Shown here: positions 1 through 8,004 of the stretch, piece by piece
Position numbering within the stretch: the stretch's first letter is position 1
Layout: every line of letters starts with the position of its first letter
Assembly (NCBI GenBank): GCA_016928975.1
Contig: JAFGJR010000136.1
Location: forward strand, 1-24,253
Source of the DNA: Sedimentisphaerales bacterium
Lineage (GTDB): Bacteria; Planctomycetota; Phycisphaerae; Sedimentisphaerales; SG8-4
Direction: 5' to 3'
DNA length: 24,253 nucleotides
Program-made: the position numbers and the translations under genes
The notes under the pieces: generated by a model
Seen by the model: the letters and a program-made list of their open reading frames with translations, nothing else
The model's database searches: none
What the model was told of the DNA's origin: nothing

Positions 1-162
1 TCATGAAGCGTCGCATGGCGGGCTGGAGTCTCGACTTCCTGATGCAAGTCCTTACCGGAAAAGGAACTTAGTGTGCGCTGGCCCTGATCCAGCGACAAGG
101 TAACCCGAGCCAAGGCAATGTCGATAAGCCATGAAAGAGATGTAGAAAAGGCGAATTCGAAC

Positions 163-2001
163 ATGGGGATGTACGTTATGACGCTACAGAGATGTTGGTT
201 GGCCGTGGGGCTATTAACGTTGGCTATGGGGCGGGCTGGGGTGGCAGGGCGAATTCTCTACGTAGATGCCAGCGCAGCAGGTATCAACGATGGGATTTCA
301 TGGGACAATGCCTATCGGTACCTGCAGGATGCGTTAGGCGTCGCCTGTGTTGCCGAGAAGCCGATTGAGATTCGAGTGGCTCAAGGTGTCTATACACCCG
401 ATCGGGGGGGGACTGCTGTCATCGGCGACCATCGAGCTTCCTTTCGTCTTGTCAACGGCGTGACCCTCAAGGGTGGTTTTGCCGGTTGCACAGAGCCCGA
501 TCCGGACGTCCGCGATGTGGATCGATTCCAGAGCATCCTGAGCGGTGATCTGGCTGGCAACGACAGCAAGATCAACAGGCCCACAGATTTGCGCACTGAT
601 GGCACGCGGGCGGACAATAGTCTGCGAGTGGTGGTAGGTAATAGAACGGACGGTAGCGCGGTGCTGGATGGTTTCACGATCGCTGGCGGCCACTGGTTCT
701 TCGTGTCGGGCACTCCTGGCACAGGAGCCGGTGGTTCGGGGTTGTACAACGACGGTGGCAGTCCCGCCGTGATCGACTGTACCTTCACCCGAAACGTCTG
801 CGTGATGAACGGCAGCGGGGCCATGCTCAACAAAGGTGGCGGCCGTCCGAGTCTCATTCGATGTGCGTTCATCGGCAATTACAGTATGAGCCAGGCAGCG
901 GGGATGGTGAATTATGAGAGTGACCCACATATTGCCGACTGTACCTTCGCGGACAACGCCGGTGGCGCTATGCTCAATGGGCGGGGCAACCCCGTCGTGG
1001 AGAACTGCACCTTCGCAGGGAACTCGGGGGGCACAGGGGCAGCCATACTGAACCGAGGTGGCCATCCCAAGCTGCTGAATTGCACGTTTACTGGAAACAC
1101 CGCCGCCTATGGTGGAGCCATAGCCAACGAGCAGGCTGGTGAGCTTTCTCTGACACGATGCACATTCCACGGCAACTCAGCTCAGTCGGGCGGCGCGGTA
1201 GTCAGTGAGGAGCGAGGCCTCTGTCTTCTCACAAATTGCACCTTTCGGGCGAACGATTCGCTGACCGAGGGCGGTGCGATTCTGCTCGGCTATGATGACC
1301 TGAGGTCGACGGCCGTCAACTGCTTGTTTGTCGGCAACAGGGTGCTTGGTCCCATGGACCGTGCAGCAGGAGGAGCTATCGCGATGCTTGGTGGCACGTC
1401 GGTCTTCAGAAACTGTACGTTTGCTGACAATTGGGCTGAGCACAGCCGTACGATCCATTTCCTGGGCAAGGCTGCTGCCCAGTTATACGGCTGCATTGTG
1501 CGCGACCCGAATGCGGTCGAACAGAACCCCTACGGAGGAGAAGCCGTTGTGCAACATAGCGATGTTTCAGGCGGTTTCCCTGGGGAGGGCAATATCGATG
1601 TGGATCCGTGCTTCGCGGCAAAAGGGCTTTGGATGAACGGAGACGGTTCCACAGTACCTGGTGACCCCAAAGATCCGAACTCCACATGGGTTGATGGCGA
1701 CTATCACCTGAAGTCCCAAGCTGGGCGATGGGACCCGAAGAGCCAAAGCTGGGTGAAAGATGATGTGACGAGTCCTTGCATCGATGCGGGGGACCCGAAT
1801 AGCCCGGTGGGGGAGGAGCCGTTCCCGAACGGCGGGCGGGTCAATATGGGCGCTTACGGCGGGACCGCCGAGGCGAGCAAGTCCTATTTCGGCGAGCCGG
1901 TGTGTGAGACCATCATCGCCGGCGACATCAACGGCGACTGCATCGTCGACCTGAAGGACCTGGCCCTCCTGACCGAGCACTGGCTCGCCGGCCCCGACTG
2001 A
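163..2001 (+). CDS. Secreted beta-helix (POMP-repeat) protein with C-terminal dockerin-type loop
   Basis: Predicted extracellular right-handed parallel beta-helix protein of about 612 aa. An N-terminal hydrophobic signal segment (TLQRCWLAVGLLTLAMG) is followed by ILYVDASAAG, the usual opening of planctomycete beta-helix proteins. The middle carries about eight imperfect repeats of roughly 24 aa built on CTFxxN and GGAIxN, as in polymorphic outer membrane protein repeats. The C-terminus has one calcium-loop motif, DINGDCIVDLKD, with Asp/Asn at loop positions 1, 3, 5, 9 and 12, then a short helix (LALLTEHWLA). That resembles half of a type I dockerin and in Planctomycetota probably acts as a surface-attachment or sorting module. 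The start is uncertain: ATGs at 118, 163, 169 and 178 are all in frame, and 163-178 places the signal peptide correctly. Paralogue of the gene at 3769. Substrate or ligand unknown; no catalytic motif seen. Confidence 0.85.
   Translation: MGMYVMTLQRCWLAVGLLTLAMGRAGVAGRILYVDASAAGINDGISWDNAYRYLQDALGVACVAEKPIEIRVAQGVYTPDRGGTAVIGDHRASFRLVNGVTLKGGFAGCTEPDPDVRDVDRFQSILSGDLAGNDSKINRPTDLRTDGTRADNSLRVVVGNRTDGSAVLDGFTIAGGHWFFVSGTPGTGAGGSGLYNDGGSPAVIDCTFTRNVCVMNGSGAMLNKGGGRPSLIRCAFIGNYSMSQAAGMVNYESDPHIADCTFADNAGGAMLNGRGNPVVENCTFAGNSGGTGAAILNRGGHPKLLNCTFTGNTAAYGGAIANEQAGELSLTRCTFHGNSAQSGGAVVSEERGLCLLTNCTFRANDSLTEGGAILLGYDDLRSTAVNCLFVGNRVLGPMDRAAGGAIAMLGGTSVFRNCTFADNWAEHSRTIHFLGKAAAQLYGCIVRDPNAVEQNPYGGEAVVQHSDVSGGFPGEGNIDVDPCFAAKGLWMNGDGSTVPGDPKDPNSTWVDGDYHLKSQAGRWDPKSQSWVKDDVTSPCIDAGDPNSPVGEEPFPNGGRVNMGAYGGTAEASKSYFGEPVCETIIAGDINGDCIVDLKDLALLTEHWLAGPD
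1693..2001 (+). repeat. 309-bp C-terminal module, copy 1 (paired with 5014-5322)
   Basis: The last 103 codons of this beta-helix gene, stop included, align without a gap to the last 103 codons of the gene at 3769. The encoded proteins differ at 6 of 102 residues (V/A, E/D, V/A, E/Q, G/A, P/S), whereas the beta-helix parts upstream are clearly diverged. The module begins at the motif DGDYHLKSQ and includes the dockerin-type loop. Confidence 0.85.
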
Positions 2002-2113
2002 CGCTCGTGCCAACGATGAATTCAGGGCGCAGGGGGTCTTATGCTACAGCAAGAGAAAAAACGGGGTACGTCCCCAGTAGCCCCCAGGCAGCGACGGCCT
2101 CCAGACCCAAGCC

Positions 2114-2758
2114 GTGCCAGATGATGAGAGGGTAGAGGTTGGTGGAGTCTGGGTCATCACAACCGGCGCAGACGGGCGATTGAACACTTTGAAGCATCAG
2201 AACGATGATTACCAAACCTATCTCTACAACGGAGTCATGGTCCCGATTGATCCGCTACCTGACGCTAATGGTGTCGGAGGAGGAGGTAAGCCTGGCACGA
2301 TCTCTGTGACACCTGGACCTGACGGCTGGCTGGATTTGGATTTGTACATCCGCGTCGATGACCAGATCGACATGAGCACCTTAGATTTCAATGACCCAGA
2401 CCTCAACTATGATTACATTGGCAGTTGGCACGGAATCGACTTGTGCGCCGTCACCTGCATCCATGAACTCGTTCACCAGGACAACTACCTCAATGGGGGT
2501 GGGGGTTCGTTGGACGATGATGGCGATGGTGTAATAACCAACAATGAAGGCAGTGCGAATTACTATCTCAACTACTGCATCACTGATACCTATGATGTCG
2601 CTGGGACCCTCGCCCGGGGCTACTACGGTCCGATTGGCGACGATGAGTTCCTCTGTCGCATCAGAGAGATGAATTATGTGGACCCGAACAAGATGGGCGG
2701 GAGCACGGACCCCGACAAGGACTGGTCAAAGGAGGGCAAGCGATGGCATACCTACTGA
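2114..2758 (+). CDS. Putative gluzincin-type metalloprotease, possibly 5'-truncated
   Basis: Hypothetical protein of up to 214 aa with two readable motifs. HELVH at residues 117-121 matches the HExxH zinc-protease signature. NEGSANYY at 144-151, 23 residues downstream of the second His, resembles the NEGxA motif that supplies the third zinc ligand (Glu145) in gluzincins. Overlapping it, DDDGDGVITNNE (134-145) reads as a perfect 12-residue EF-hand calcium loop. Cys at 111, 115, 155 and 181 would suit an exported protein. The N-terminus is odd: the only upstream start is a GTG without a Shine-Dalgarno sequence, no signal peptide is visible, and the frame stays open upstream to a stop at 2078-2080. 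The gene may therefore be a truncated remnant or start elsewhere. It lies between two beta-helix genes on the same strand. No family was assigned beyond the zinc-binding motif. Confidence 0.6.
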   Translation: MPDDERVEVGGVWVITTGADGRLNTLKHQNDDYQTYLYNGVMVPIDPLPDANGVGGGGKPGTISVTPGPDGWLDLDLYIRVDDQIDMSTLDFNDPDLNYDYIGSWHGIDLCAVTCIHELVHQDNYLNGGGGSLDDDGDGVITNNEGSANYYLNYCITDTYDVAGTLARGYYGPIGDDEFLCRIREMNYVDPNKMGGSTDPDKDWSKEGKRWHTY

Positions 2759-2820
2759 CAAAAGAACTGGCTAAAAGAGGATGCGGCACAGTACACTTGA
2801 CAGAAAGTGGAGCGATTCTC

Positions 2821-3756
2821 ATGAGAGAGACGGCGATAGTCGTAGGGATTGTGGTCGTATCGACTCTTGGTTCTGCCTATGCGCGGGTGGGTGCGGAGTA
2901 TCTGAGATGGGCAAGCGGCGAATTCGAAATGCCACCTGCGATAAGGGAGGCCAAAGACAGAAACCAACTCGAATCGTTCTTCCAGAGCAGTAGCGAGTTT
3001 CTGCGGATGGCAGCCGTGAGGCGGTTAGGCGAGGTAGAGGGGCCCAAAGCGGCGGAATTGCTTCGTGAGCTTGCGCGAAAGGAGCGGTCTCCTAAAGGAC
3101 CTGATTATGTGCCGTTGGTCAAGCTGGAGGTCATACGGGTCCTCAACACGATGCAAGCCAACGAGGCAGAGTCTGCCCTAATTGGTCTTTTCAATGACTA
3201 CTGGGCGAGGAGGACGGCCGTTCAACGGGATAGAGCCTTCCGGCTGTATGATTTTCACCCCGTCGCATCTGTCTTGCTTGATGCCCTTGAGAGAAGATCG
3301 AACAGCAAGGTGGTCTTCGGCACATTGGAAGGGCCAGCGCTGAGTCGTGATGTGGCGGACAGAGGTAGCCTGCCTGACTGGTTTCGCCAGAGGGTTTGGG
3401 AGGTCTATCTCAGAAGCCAAATGATCCATTCGGGGGCCCTTGCGGAAGCGGACCAGGTGGAGGGTCTGCTTGATCAATTGAATCTTGTAGACCGCCAGTG
3501 GCCCTTCGGCTATCTCTCGCTAAACCATATCAAGGCTTTGGCGGCACGGCGTGCCATAGAACGATACGATGATAACGTGCTTCGTGCCGTTGACGCGAGG
3601 CTCGATCAGGTGATCCGAACTAAGGCATATGAGAAAGCTGCGGACCCCATGAAGCGACGCCAGGAACTGACCGACAATAGAAGTTACATCCAGAAGGTTC
3701 TGCAGGACCATGTTGACGCAAGCAAGACACCGACAAGGGGACCTTCGCAGAAGTAG
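2821..3756 (+). CDS. Secreted HEAT-like repeat protein of unknown function
   Basis: Predicted protein of 311 aa. The frame is open from an ATG at 2743 that overlaps the preceding gene, but ATG 2821 is preferred. It has a GGAG at 2809-2812 with an 8-nt spacer and opens directly into a signal peptide (RETAIVVGIVVVSTLGSAYA) with an AYA-type cleavage site. Residues about 55-150 are alpha-helical with HEAT-like pairs (LRMAAVRRLGEV, KLEVIRVLNTMQ, ESALIGLFND), suggesting an alpha-solenoid that mediates protein contacts. The rest is helical and charged, with no catalytic motif. It ends 12 bp before the next beta-helix gene, whose ribosome binding site overlaps its stop codon, so the two are probably co-transcribed. 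I do not recognise a named family. Confidence 0.7.
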   Translation: MRETAIVVGIVVVSTLGSAYARVGAEYLRWASGEFEMPPAIREAKDRNQLESFFQSSSEFLRMAAVRRLGEVEGPKAAELLRELARKERSPKGPDYVPLVKLEVIRVLNTMQANEAESALIGLFNDYWARRTAVQRDRAFRLYDFHPVASVLLDALERRSNSKVVFGTLEGPALSRDVADRGSLPDWFRQRVWEVYLRSQMIHSGALAEADQVEGLLDQLNLVDRQWPFGYLSLNHIKALAARRAIERYDDNVLRAVDARLDQVIRTKAYEKAADPMKRRQELTDNRSYIQKVLQDHVDASKTPTRGPSQK

Positions 3757-3768
3757 GAGATGTGTGAA

Positions 3769-5322
3769 ATGTCATTTGCGAAGAATATGGCAGCCCGGCG
3801 GTTCCTGATGATGGCGGTGCTCATTTGCGCTGTCCAAAGACCATCGCCGGGGCGCGTGGTCTATGTCGACAAGAATGCCAAAGGTAGCATCAGTGGAGCA
3901 TCCTGGAGGGACGCGTGCACGAGCCTTGAAGACGCCTTAGGCAGAGCTCGATCTGGGGCAAAGCCTGTGGAAATACGTGTGGCCCAAGGCATCTACAAGC
4001 CTTCTTATTCGGGTACTGTTGGTGGGCCGCCTGACTTCAGGGCCGAGGAGAACAGAAAGGCGTCTTTCAAGCTCTCCAGCGGGGTCACCCTGAAGGGCGG
4101 CTATGCGGGTCTTGGGGCAGAAGACCCCAATGCGCGGGACATCATTGCCTTTAGAACCATCTTGAGTGGTGACCACAATGGTGACGACGTAGAACTGAGT
4201 AGATCAATGCTTACAGACTCACGTACCCCCCTTTCTGACCTGCGCCATCGAGCCAATCGCAGTGACAACAGTCTGTGCGTGGTCACCAGCATCGACGTCG
4301 ATGAGACTGCCGTTCTGGACGGCCTCACCATTACTGGTGGTTACCACGACCGTGCAGGACGGGAAGACCCTACAGGTGGGGGAGGTCTGAATAACTACAG
4401 GGCCAGCCCGACGGTCATGGACTGCACATTCATCGGGAACTGTGTTGTCCAAAGCGGAGGGGGCGTTCTCAATGGGGATTGCGCGAACCCCACCTTCATC
4501 GGGTGTACATTCCGGGGCAACTATGCCGGGGACGGAGGCGGCATGTTCAACAAACGAAGCAACCCTGTCCTTATTGAATGTGTGTTCGTTGGCAACTATG
4601 CGCAGTATAGAGGCGGTGGGATGAACACCCTGGACAAAAGCAACTCAATCCTTACTCGGTGCCGATTCACGGGAAATATAGTGGGCCGTGAGGTGGACGG
4701 CGGAGGTGGAGTATTCAACTTGTCGAGCAAGGTGGTCATGAACAACTGCCTCTTCGTGGGAAACTCTGCGAAGATAGGAGCCGGCATGAATGCTGTCAGC
4801 AGCCGTGCCTTGCTGAGCGGCTGTATATGCTGGGCCAATCGCGAGCCCGCTTTGGCAGGCTCGGCAGAGGCACGATGGAGTGACATCGAAGGTGGCTGGC
4901 CCGGACCGGGGAACGTCAGCGTCGCCCCGCTCTTTGCCGAGATAGGCCATTGGGCCAATCCAACCGACCCCAATTTGCCCGGTGATCCTGCAGACCCGAA
5001 TACCGTCTGGATCGATGGCGACTATCATTTGAAGTCCCAGGCTGGGCGGTGGGACCCGAAGAGCCAGAGTTGGGTGAAGGACGATGCGACGAGTCCTTGC
5101 ATCGATGCGGGGGACCCGAACAGTCCTGTGGGCGACGAGCCGTTCCCGAACGGCGGGCGGGTCAATATGGGCGCGTACGGCGGGACCGCCGAGGCGAGCA
5201 AGTCGTACTTTGGCGAGCCGGCTTGTGAGACCATCATCGCCGGCGACATCAACGGCGACTGCATCGTCGATCTGAAGGACTTGGCCCTCCTGACCCAGCA
5301 CTGGCTCGCCGCCTCCGACTGA
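3769..5322 (+). CDS. Secreted beta-helix (POMP-repeat) protein with C-terminal dockerin-type loop, paralogue
   Basis: Predicted 517-aa exported protein with the same architecture as the gene at 163. It has a signal peptide (RRFLMMAVLICAVQRP), the opening VVYVDKNAKG, a parallel beta-helix with CTFxGN/GGGxxN repeats (about residues 175-330), a conserved DYHLKSQAGRWDP segment, and a terminal DINGDCIVDLKD loop at 493-504. ATG 3769 is chosen over ATG 3760 because GGAG at 3756-3759 directly abuts 3760 but lies 9 nt from 3769. That GGAG overlaps the stop of the preceding gene, indicating translational or transcriptional linkage. The beta-helix is about 95 aa shorter than in the paralogue, with fewer coils. 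It converges on the minus-strand gene ending at 5330, with only 7 bp between. Likely surface-attached; ligand unknown. Confidence 0.85.
   Translation: MSFAKNMAARRFLMMAVLICAVQRPSPGRVVYVDKNAKGSISGASWRDACTSLEDALGRARSGAKPVEIRVAQGIYKPSYSGTVGGPPDFRAEENRKASFKLSSGVTLKGGYAGLGAEDPNARDIIAFRTILSGDHNGDDVELSRSMLTDSRTPLSDLRHRANRSDNSLCVVTSIDVDETAVLDGLTITGGYHDRAGREDPTGGGGLNNYRASPTVMDCTFIGNCVVQSGGGVLNGDCANPTFIGCTFRGNYAGDGGGMFNKRSNPVLIECVFVGNYAQYRGGGMNTLDKSNSILTRCRFTGNIVGREVDGGGGVFNLSSKVVMNNCLFVGNSAKIGAGMNAVSSRALLSGCICWANREPALAGSAEARWSDIEGGWPGPGNVSVAPLFAEIGHWANPTDPNLPGDPADPNTVWIDGDYHLKSQAGRWDPKSQSWVKDDATSPCIDAGDPNSPVGDEPFPNGGRVNMGAYGGTAEASKSYFGEPACETIIAGDINGDCIVDLKDLALLTQHWLAASD
5014..5322 (+). repeat. 309-bp C-terminal module, copy 2 (paired with 1693-2001)
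   Basis: Second copy of the near-identical module that ends both beta-helix genes. Most nucleotide differences are silent third-position changes such as cac/cat and tcc/tcg. Several stretches are exact, including the 28-bp run that begins with the codons for IIAGD (about 5233-5260). Consistent with a recent duplication or gene conversion of the attachment domain. Confidence 0.85.
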
Positions 5323-5329
5323 TCTGACA

Positions 5330-6511
5330 TCATCCCGCGCGGTGAGTGAATATGTACCTCCAGTCGAGCTCCAGCCCCATGCCTGGTGTCTGGGGGATTG
5401 TCACGCGGCCTTCATCGTCGTACGTGGGTTCCGACGTGGTTCGGCCCGGCAGGGTGTAAGGCTCCTGTGAGGGCGAAGGCAAATCGAGATACTCGATCAG
5501 CGACGGTTCCGTCGCGGCGATCAGTTGTAGATGAGAGTAGCTGTCGGCTTCGATGCTGGACAGTTGCAGAGGGATTGCGGCGGCGTCGCAGGCCGAGGCA
5601 AGCTCCATGCAGGCCGTAAAGCCGCCGTGCAGGGCGTCCATGCAGGCGATGTCACACGCCTTCGCCGCGATCCAGAGGACACGGGCAGCGTAGGAACTGG
5701 GGTGACTTGCCGGTGCGCAAACCGGCGTCCGGATCCGGGCAGCAAGCGAGGTGTATCGGTCTTGCCATTCATCTGTCTCGGGCATTGGGGACTCGTACCA
5801 CTTGTACCCCAGGTTGTCGAGGAGCTGCCCCACGCGAAGGGCCTCGTCGAACGTATAGGTGCGTGAGCCGCCTGCCATGCACGGGTAATCAGGCCCCACG
5901 GCCTCTCGCACTGCTTCATACACGGCCATGTCCCGGTCCGGCGACCCTACATACGGCTGGATCTTGCAGGCAGGGATGCCCTTCTCCTTGCAGGCTATGA
6001 CATGCTGCACGTAGTCCTGATGGGCTCCCAGGTTGAAGCCTGTGCTTGCGTACACCGGGACCTGCTGCCTGCGGGTCCCGAGCAAGGCATGGACAGGTTT
6101 GCCCTCCAGCCGTCCGCGCAAGTCCCAGAGCGCAATATCGATGCCTGCCAGCACGGCAAGCGAGACACCTTGCTCATAGAATTGACGCCAGATTGCGCCG
6201 TGCTCCGTGGTGCTTCGCCCGAGCAAGGTATCCCGGACGATGCTTGCAGCGGCACGGTCAGGCATCGCCGAACTTGCGAGGTCGGCCCAGCCCTGGGCGC
6301 CGCCCAGACCCGTGACGCGGACAGCGCAGCGACGCTCCGTCCGACTATCCGCCTGCTGGCGACCGGTCTCGTACAGGACCCACTCGACGTTCGCGATGCG
6401 CGACGAGTCCTTGGCCACCAGGACAAACAAGGACCTTGCCGGGGTGCTGTCACCCGCCGCGAGAAGAATGCCTGCTGAACTGAGAGTCTTCAGGAACGCT
6501 CTTCGGTTCAT
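5330..6511 (-). CDS. Tat-exported enolase-superfamily (MR/MLE-like) protein with degenerate metal site
   Basis: Predicted 393-aa protein. It begins with a twin-arginine signal (NRRAFLKTLSSAG), so it is probably exported folded. The fold is recognisable as mandelate racemase/muconate lactonizing enzyme. An N-terminal capping domain ends in IDIALWDLRGRLEGKPVHAL (124-143), and the barrel follows with ACKIQ (K183-x-Q185), WYESP (E240), CDIACMDALHGG (286-297) and the family tail PGMGLELDW. The usual first metal ligand (Asp of the DxN strand) aligns with Gly214 in CMAGGS. The third ligand (Glu of the G-E strand) aligns with Ala268 in PVCAPAS. The His of the Asp-His dyad also appears lost (IPLQLSS). 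Only the middle Glu and one barrel Lys remain. It may be a non-catalytic homologue or use different chemistry. No Shine-Dalgarno sequence is evident. Confidence 0.8.
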   Translation of the reverse strand: MNRRAFLKTLSSAGILLAAGDSTPARSLFVLVAKDSSRIANVEWVLYETGRQQADSRTERRCAVRVTGLGGAQGWADLASSAMPDRAAASIVRDTLLGRSTTEHGAIWRQFYEQGVSLAVLAGIDIALWDLRGRLEGKPVHALLGTRRQQVPVYASTGFNLGAHQDYVQHVIACKEKGIPACKIQPYVGSPDRDMAVYEAVREAVGPDYPCMAGGSRTYTFDEALRVGQLLDNLGYKWYESPMPETDEWQDRYTSLAARIRTPVCAPASHPSSYAARVLWIAAKACDIACMDALHGGFTACMELASACDAAAIPLQLSSIEADSYSHLQLIAATEPSLIEYLDLPSPSQEPYTLPGRTTSEPTYDDEGRVTIPQTPGMGLELDWRYIFTHRAG

Positions 6512-6780
6512 GTCAATGGGCGTGCGCTGCCTCAGGGGATCGTACCTGCCACGTGGCTGAGGCCGCCTGCTCCTCCTACTGTCTGGTCGTGATTGCCCCC
6601 TCGAATCAGGAACGGGCAGATGCTGGCGAAGAGATCACCCATTCCTTTTCATATTGTACACGGGTCCCACCAGGAATGCAAGCTCGAAGGTGGCAATCAG
6701 ACTCAAGGGCCTATAATATCGCCTTGGAGTCTCAACCACTCAGGATCGCTGTTACCGGCCACGACTTGTGGAGCATGCCA

Positions 6781-7980
6781 TCAGGCCGCACCCGCGTGCG
6801 CGAGCGAGGAACAACGGCTTCTCAGATTGTCCAGGATGTTCATGTAGTTGATGTACGAGTCGTAGGGCGAATCGTAGGGGTTGAAATACTTGTGGACGTC
6901 ACCGTCAGCGAACCACTTCGTGCACATGTAATAGAAGTGATCGGAGGTCTGAAGTCTTCGCCAGAGGTCCACGATCTCCGGGTCGCCCGATGCCTTCACC
7001 AGGGCTTCGAGCCGGTACAGCTCCCTGATCGCGCTGTGCTGCATGGCGTTGCCCAGCCACGCGGACAGGTCCCGCTCGATGTCCGCCCAACTGACATAGT
7101 AGGGCACATCCACCGTATCCACGGCTTCATAGGCGTCCGCTGCTTCGCTGGGCGTCTTGAAGTCGTTGTCGGGATGCTTGAGAATCTCGGCGGGCAGGTA
7201 CCGGAGGAACTCGAAGATCCCGGTGTCCTCCCACTGGTGCTCGCCGAACGTCTCGTAGTCGATGAATAGATTGACCACGTAGCCGTTGCCGTTGGCCGTG
7301 TTCACCCACTGGGCGAACTTGTCGGCCCCGAGCGGCCATTCACTCCAGCCCCGATTCGAGAAGCGGAAAGCGATGTCATCGCTGAGCCGGTAGTTCTTCA
7401 GGAGCAGTTTCAGCTTCGTGCAATTCGGTGGCCTGTACACGTAATTGGGGCTTCGGTATCCCAGGATGTGATCCGCTCCCTCCGCCAGGATCGCGTCGAA
7501 CCCCCCGATCTGCTCCACGGCCTGCGCAATGGAGTTGTTGTAGACCAGCTCGGTATTGCGGAACACGCGGGGCGTCTGGTCGAACAGGTCGTACATCAGT
7601 TGCCTGTGGGCCTCGACCTGCTCGGCAAATTCCCGGGGCGAATACAGGTAGCTGAGGCTGTGATGATATGTCTCGCACAGAAACTCCACGCATCCGGTAT
7701 CAGCGAGCTCGTGAAAGCTGTCCAACACCTTCGGGGCATACTCCTTCAACTGCTCCAGGAGAACGCCCGTCAGGCTATAGCTGACTTTGAACCGGCCGTG
7801 GTGTTGGCGGATCAGGTCGAGAAACAGCCTGTTCGCCGGGAGGTAGCATTTCTTCGCCACCTTTCTGCAGATTTCCGCATTCTTATGTGCGTCGAAATAG
7901 TCGTTTCCCGTATCGAAGATCGTGTAGTGTCGCAGCCTGTACGGCTGATGCACCTGGAAATAGAAGCAGACGGACGCCAT
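6781..7980 (-). CDS. Glycoside hydrolase family 57 (alpha-amylase-like)
   Basis: Predicted cytoplasmic GH57 enzyme of 399 aa, acting on alpha-glucans with retention of configuration. The conserved GH57 regions are all visible: FQVHQPYR (8-15), a GVLLEQL segment (72-78), FRNTELVYNN with the presumed nucleophile Glu144, and FIDYETFGEH with the presumed acid/base Asp241. The length matches short intracellular GH57 amylases. The frame stays open to a GTG at 8004, but ATG 7980 fits because MASVCFYFQVHQP is the usual family N-terminus. There is no signal peptide. It lies 24 bp downstream of the glycosyltransferase stop on the same strand, so the two form an operon. The pairing points to glycogen or another storage alpha-glucan rather than external starch. 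Exact specificity (amylase, 4-alpha-glucanotransferase, branching) cannot be read from the sequence. Confidence 0.88.
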   Translation of the reverse strand: MASVCFYFQVHQPYRLRHYTIFDTGNDYFDAHKNAEICRKVAKKCYLPANRLFLDLIRQHHGRFKVSYSLTGVLLEQLKEYAPKVLDSFHELADTGCVEFLCETYHHSLSYLYSPREFAEQVEAHRQLMYDLFDQTPRVFRNTELVYNNSIAQAVEQIGGFDAILAEGADHILGYRSPNYVYRPPNCTKLKLLLKNYRLSDDIAFRFSNRGWSEWPLGADKFAQWVNTANGNGYVVNLFIDYETFGEHQWEDTGIFEFLRYLPAEILKHPDNDFKTPSEAADAYEAVDTVDVPYYVSWADIERDLSAWLGNAMQHSAIRELYRLEALVKASGDPEIVDLWRRLQTSDHFYYMCTKWFADGDVHKYFNPYDSPYDSYINYMNILDNLRSRCSSLAHAGAA

Positions 7981-8004
7981 CCAAGCCCCCACGCCATGAA
8001 CCAC

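Noticed and set aside
3..71. Short frame ending in TAG at the left edge, possibly the 3' end of an upstream gene
   Set aside because: Only 22 codons are visible, with no recognisable motif; it cannot be distinguished from a chance frame.
2063..2075. Small palindrome GGGG-TACGT-CCCC after an A-rich stretch
   Set aside because: It resembles arms of REP-type repeats, but it is a single 4-bp-arm copy with no partner in the window; too little to call an element.
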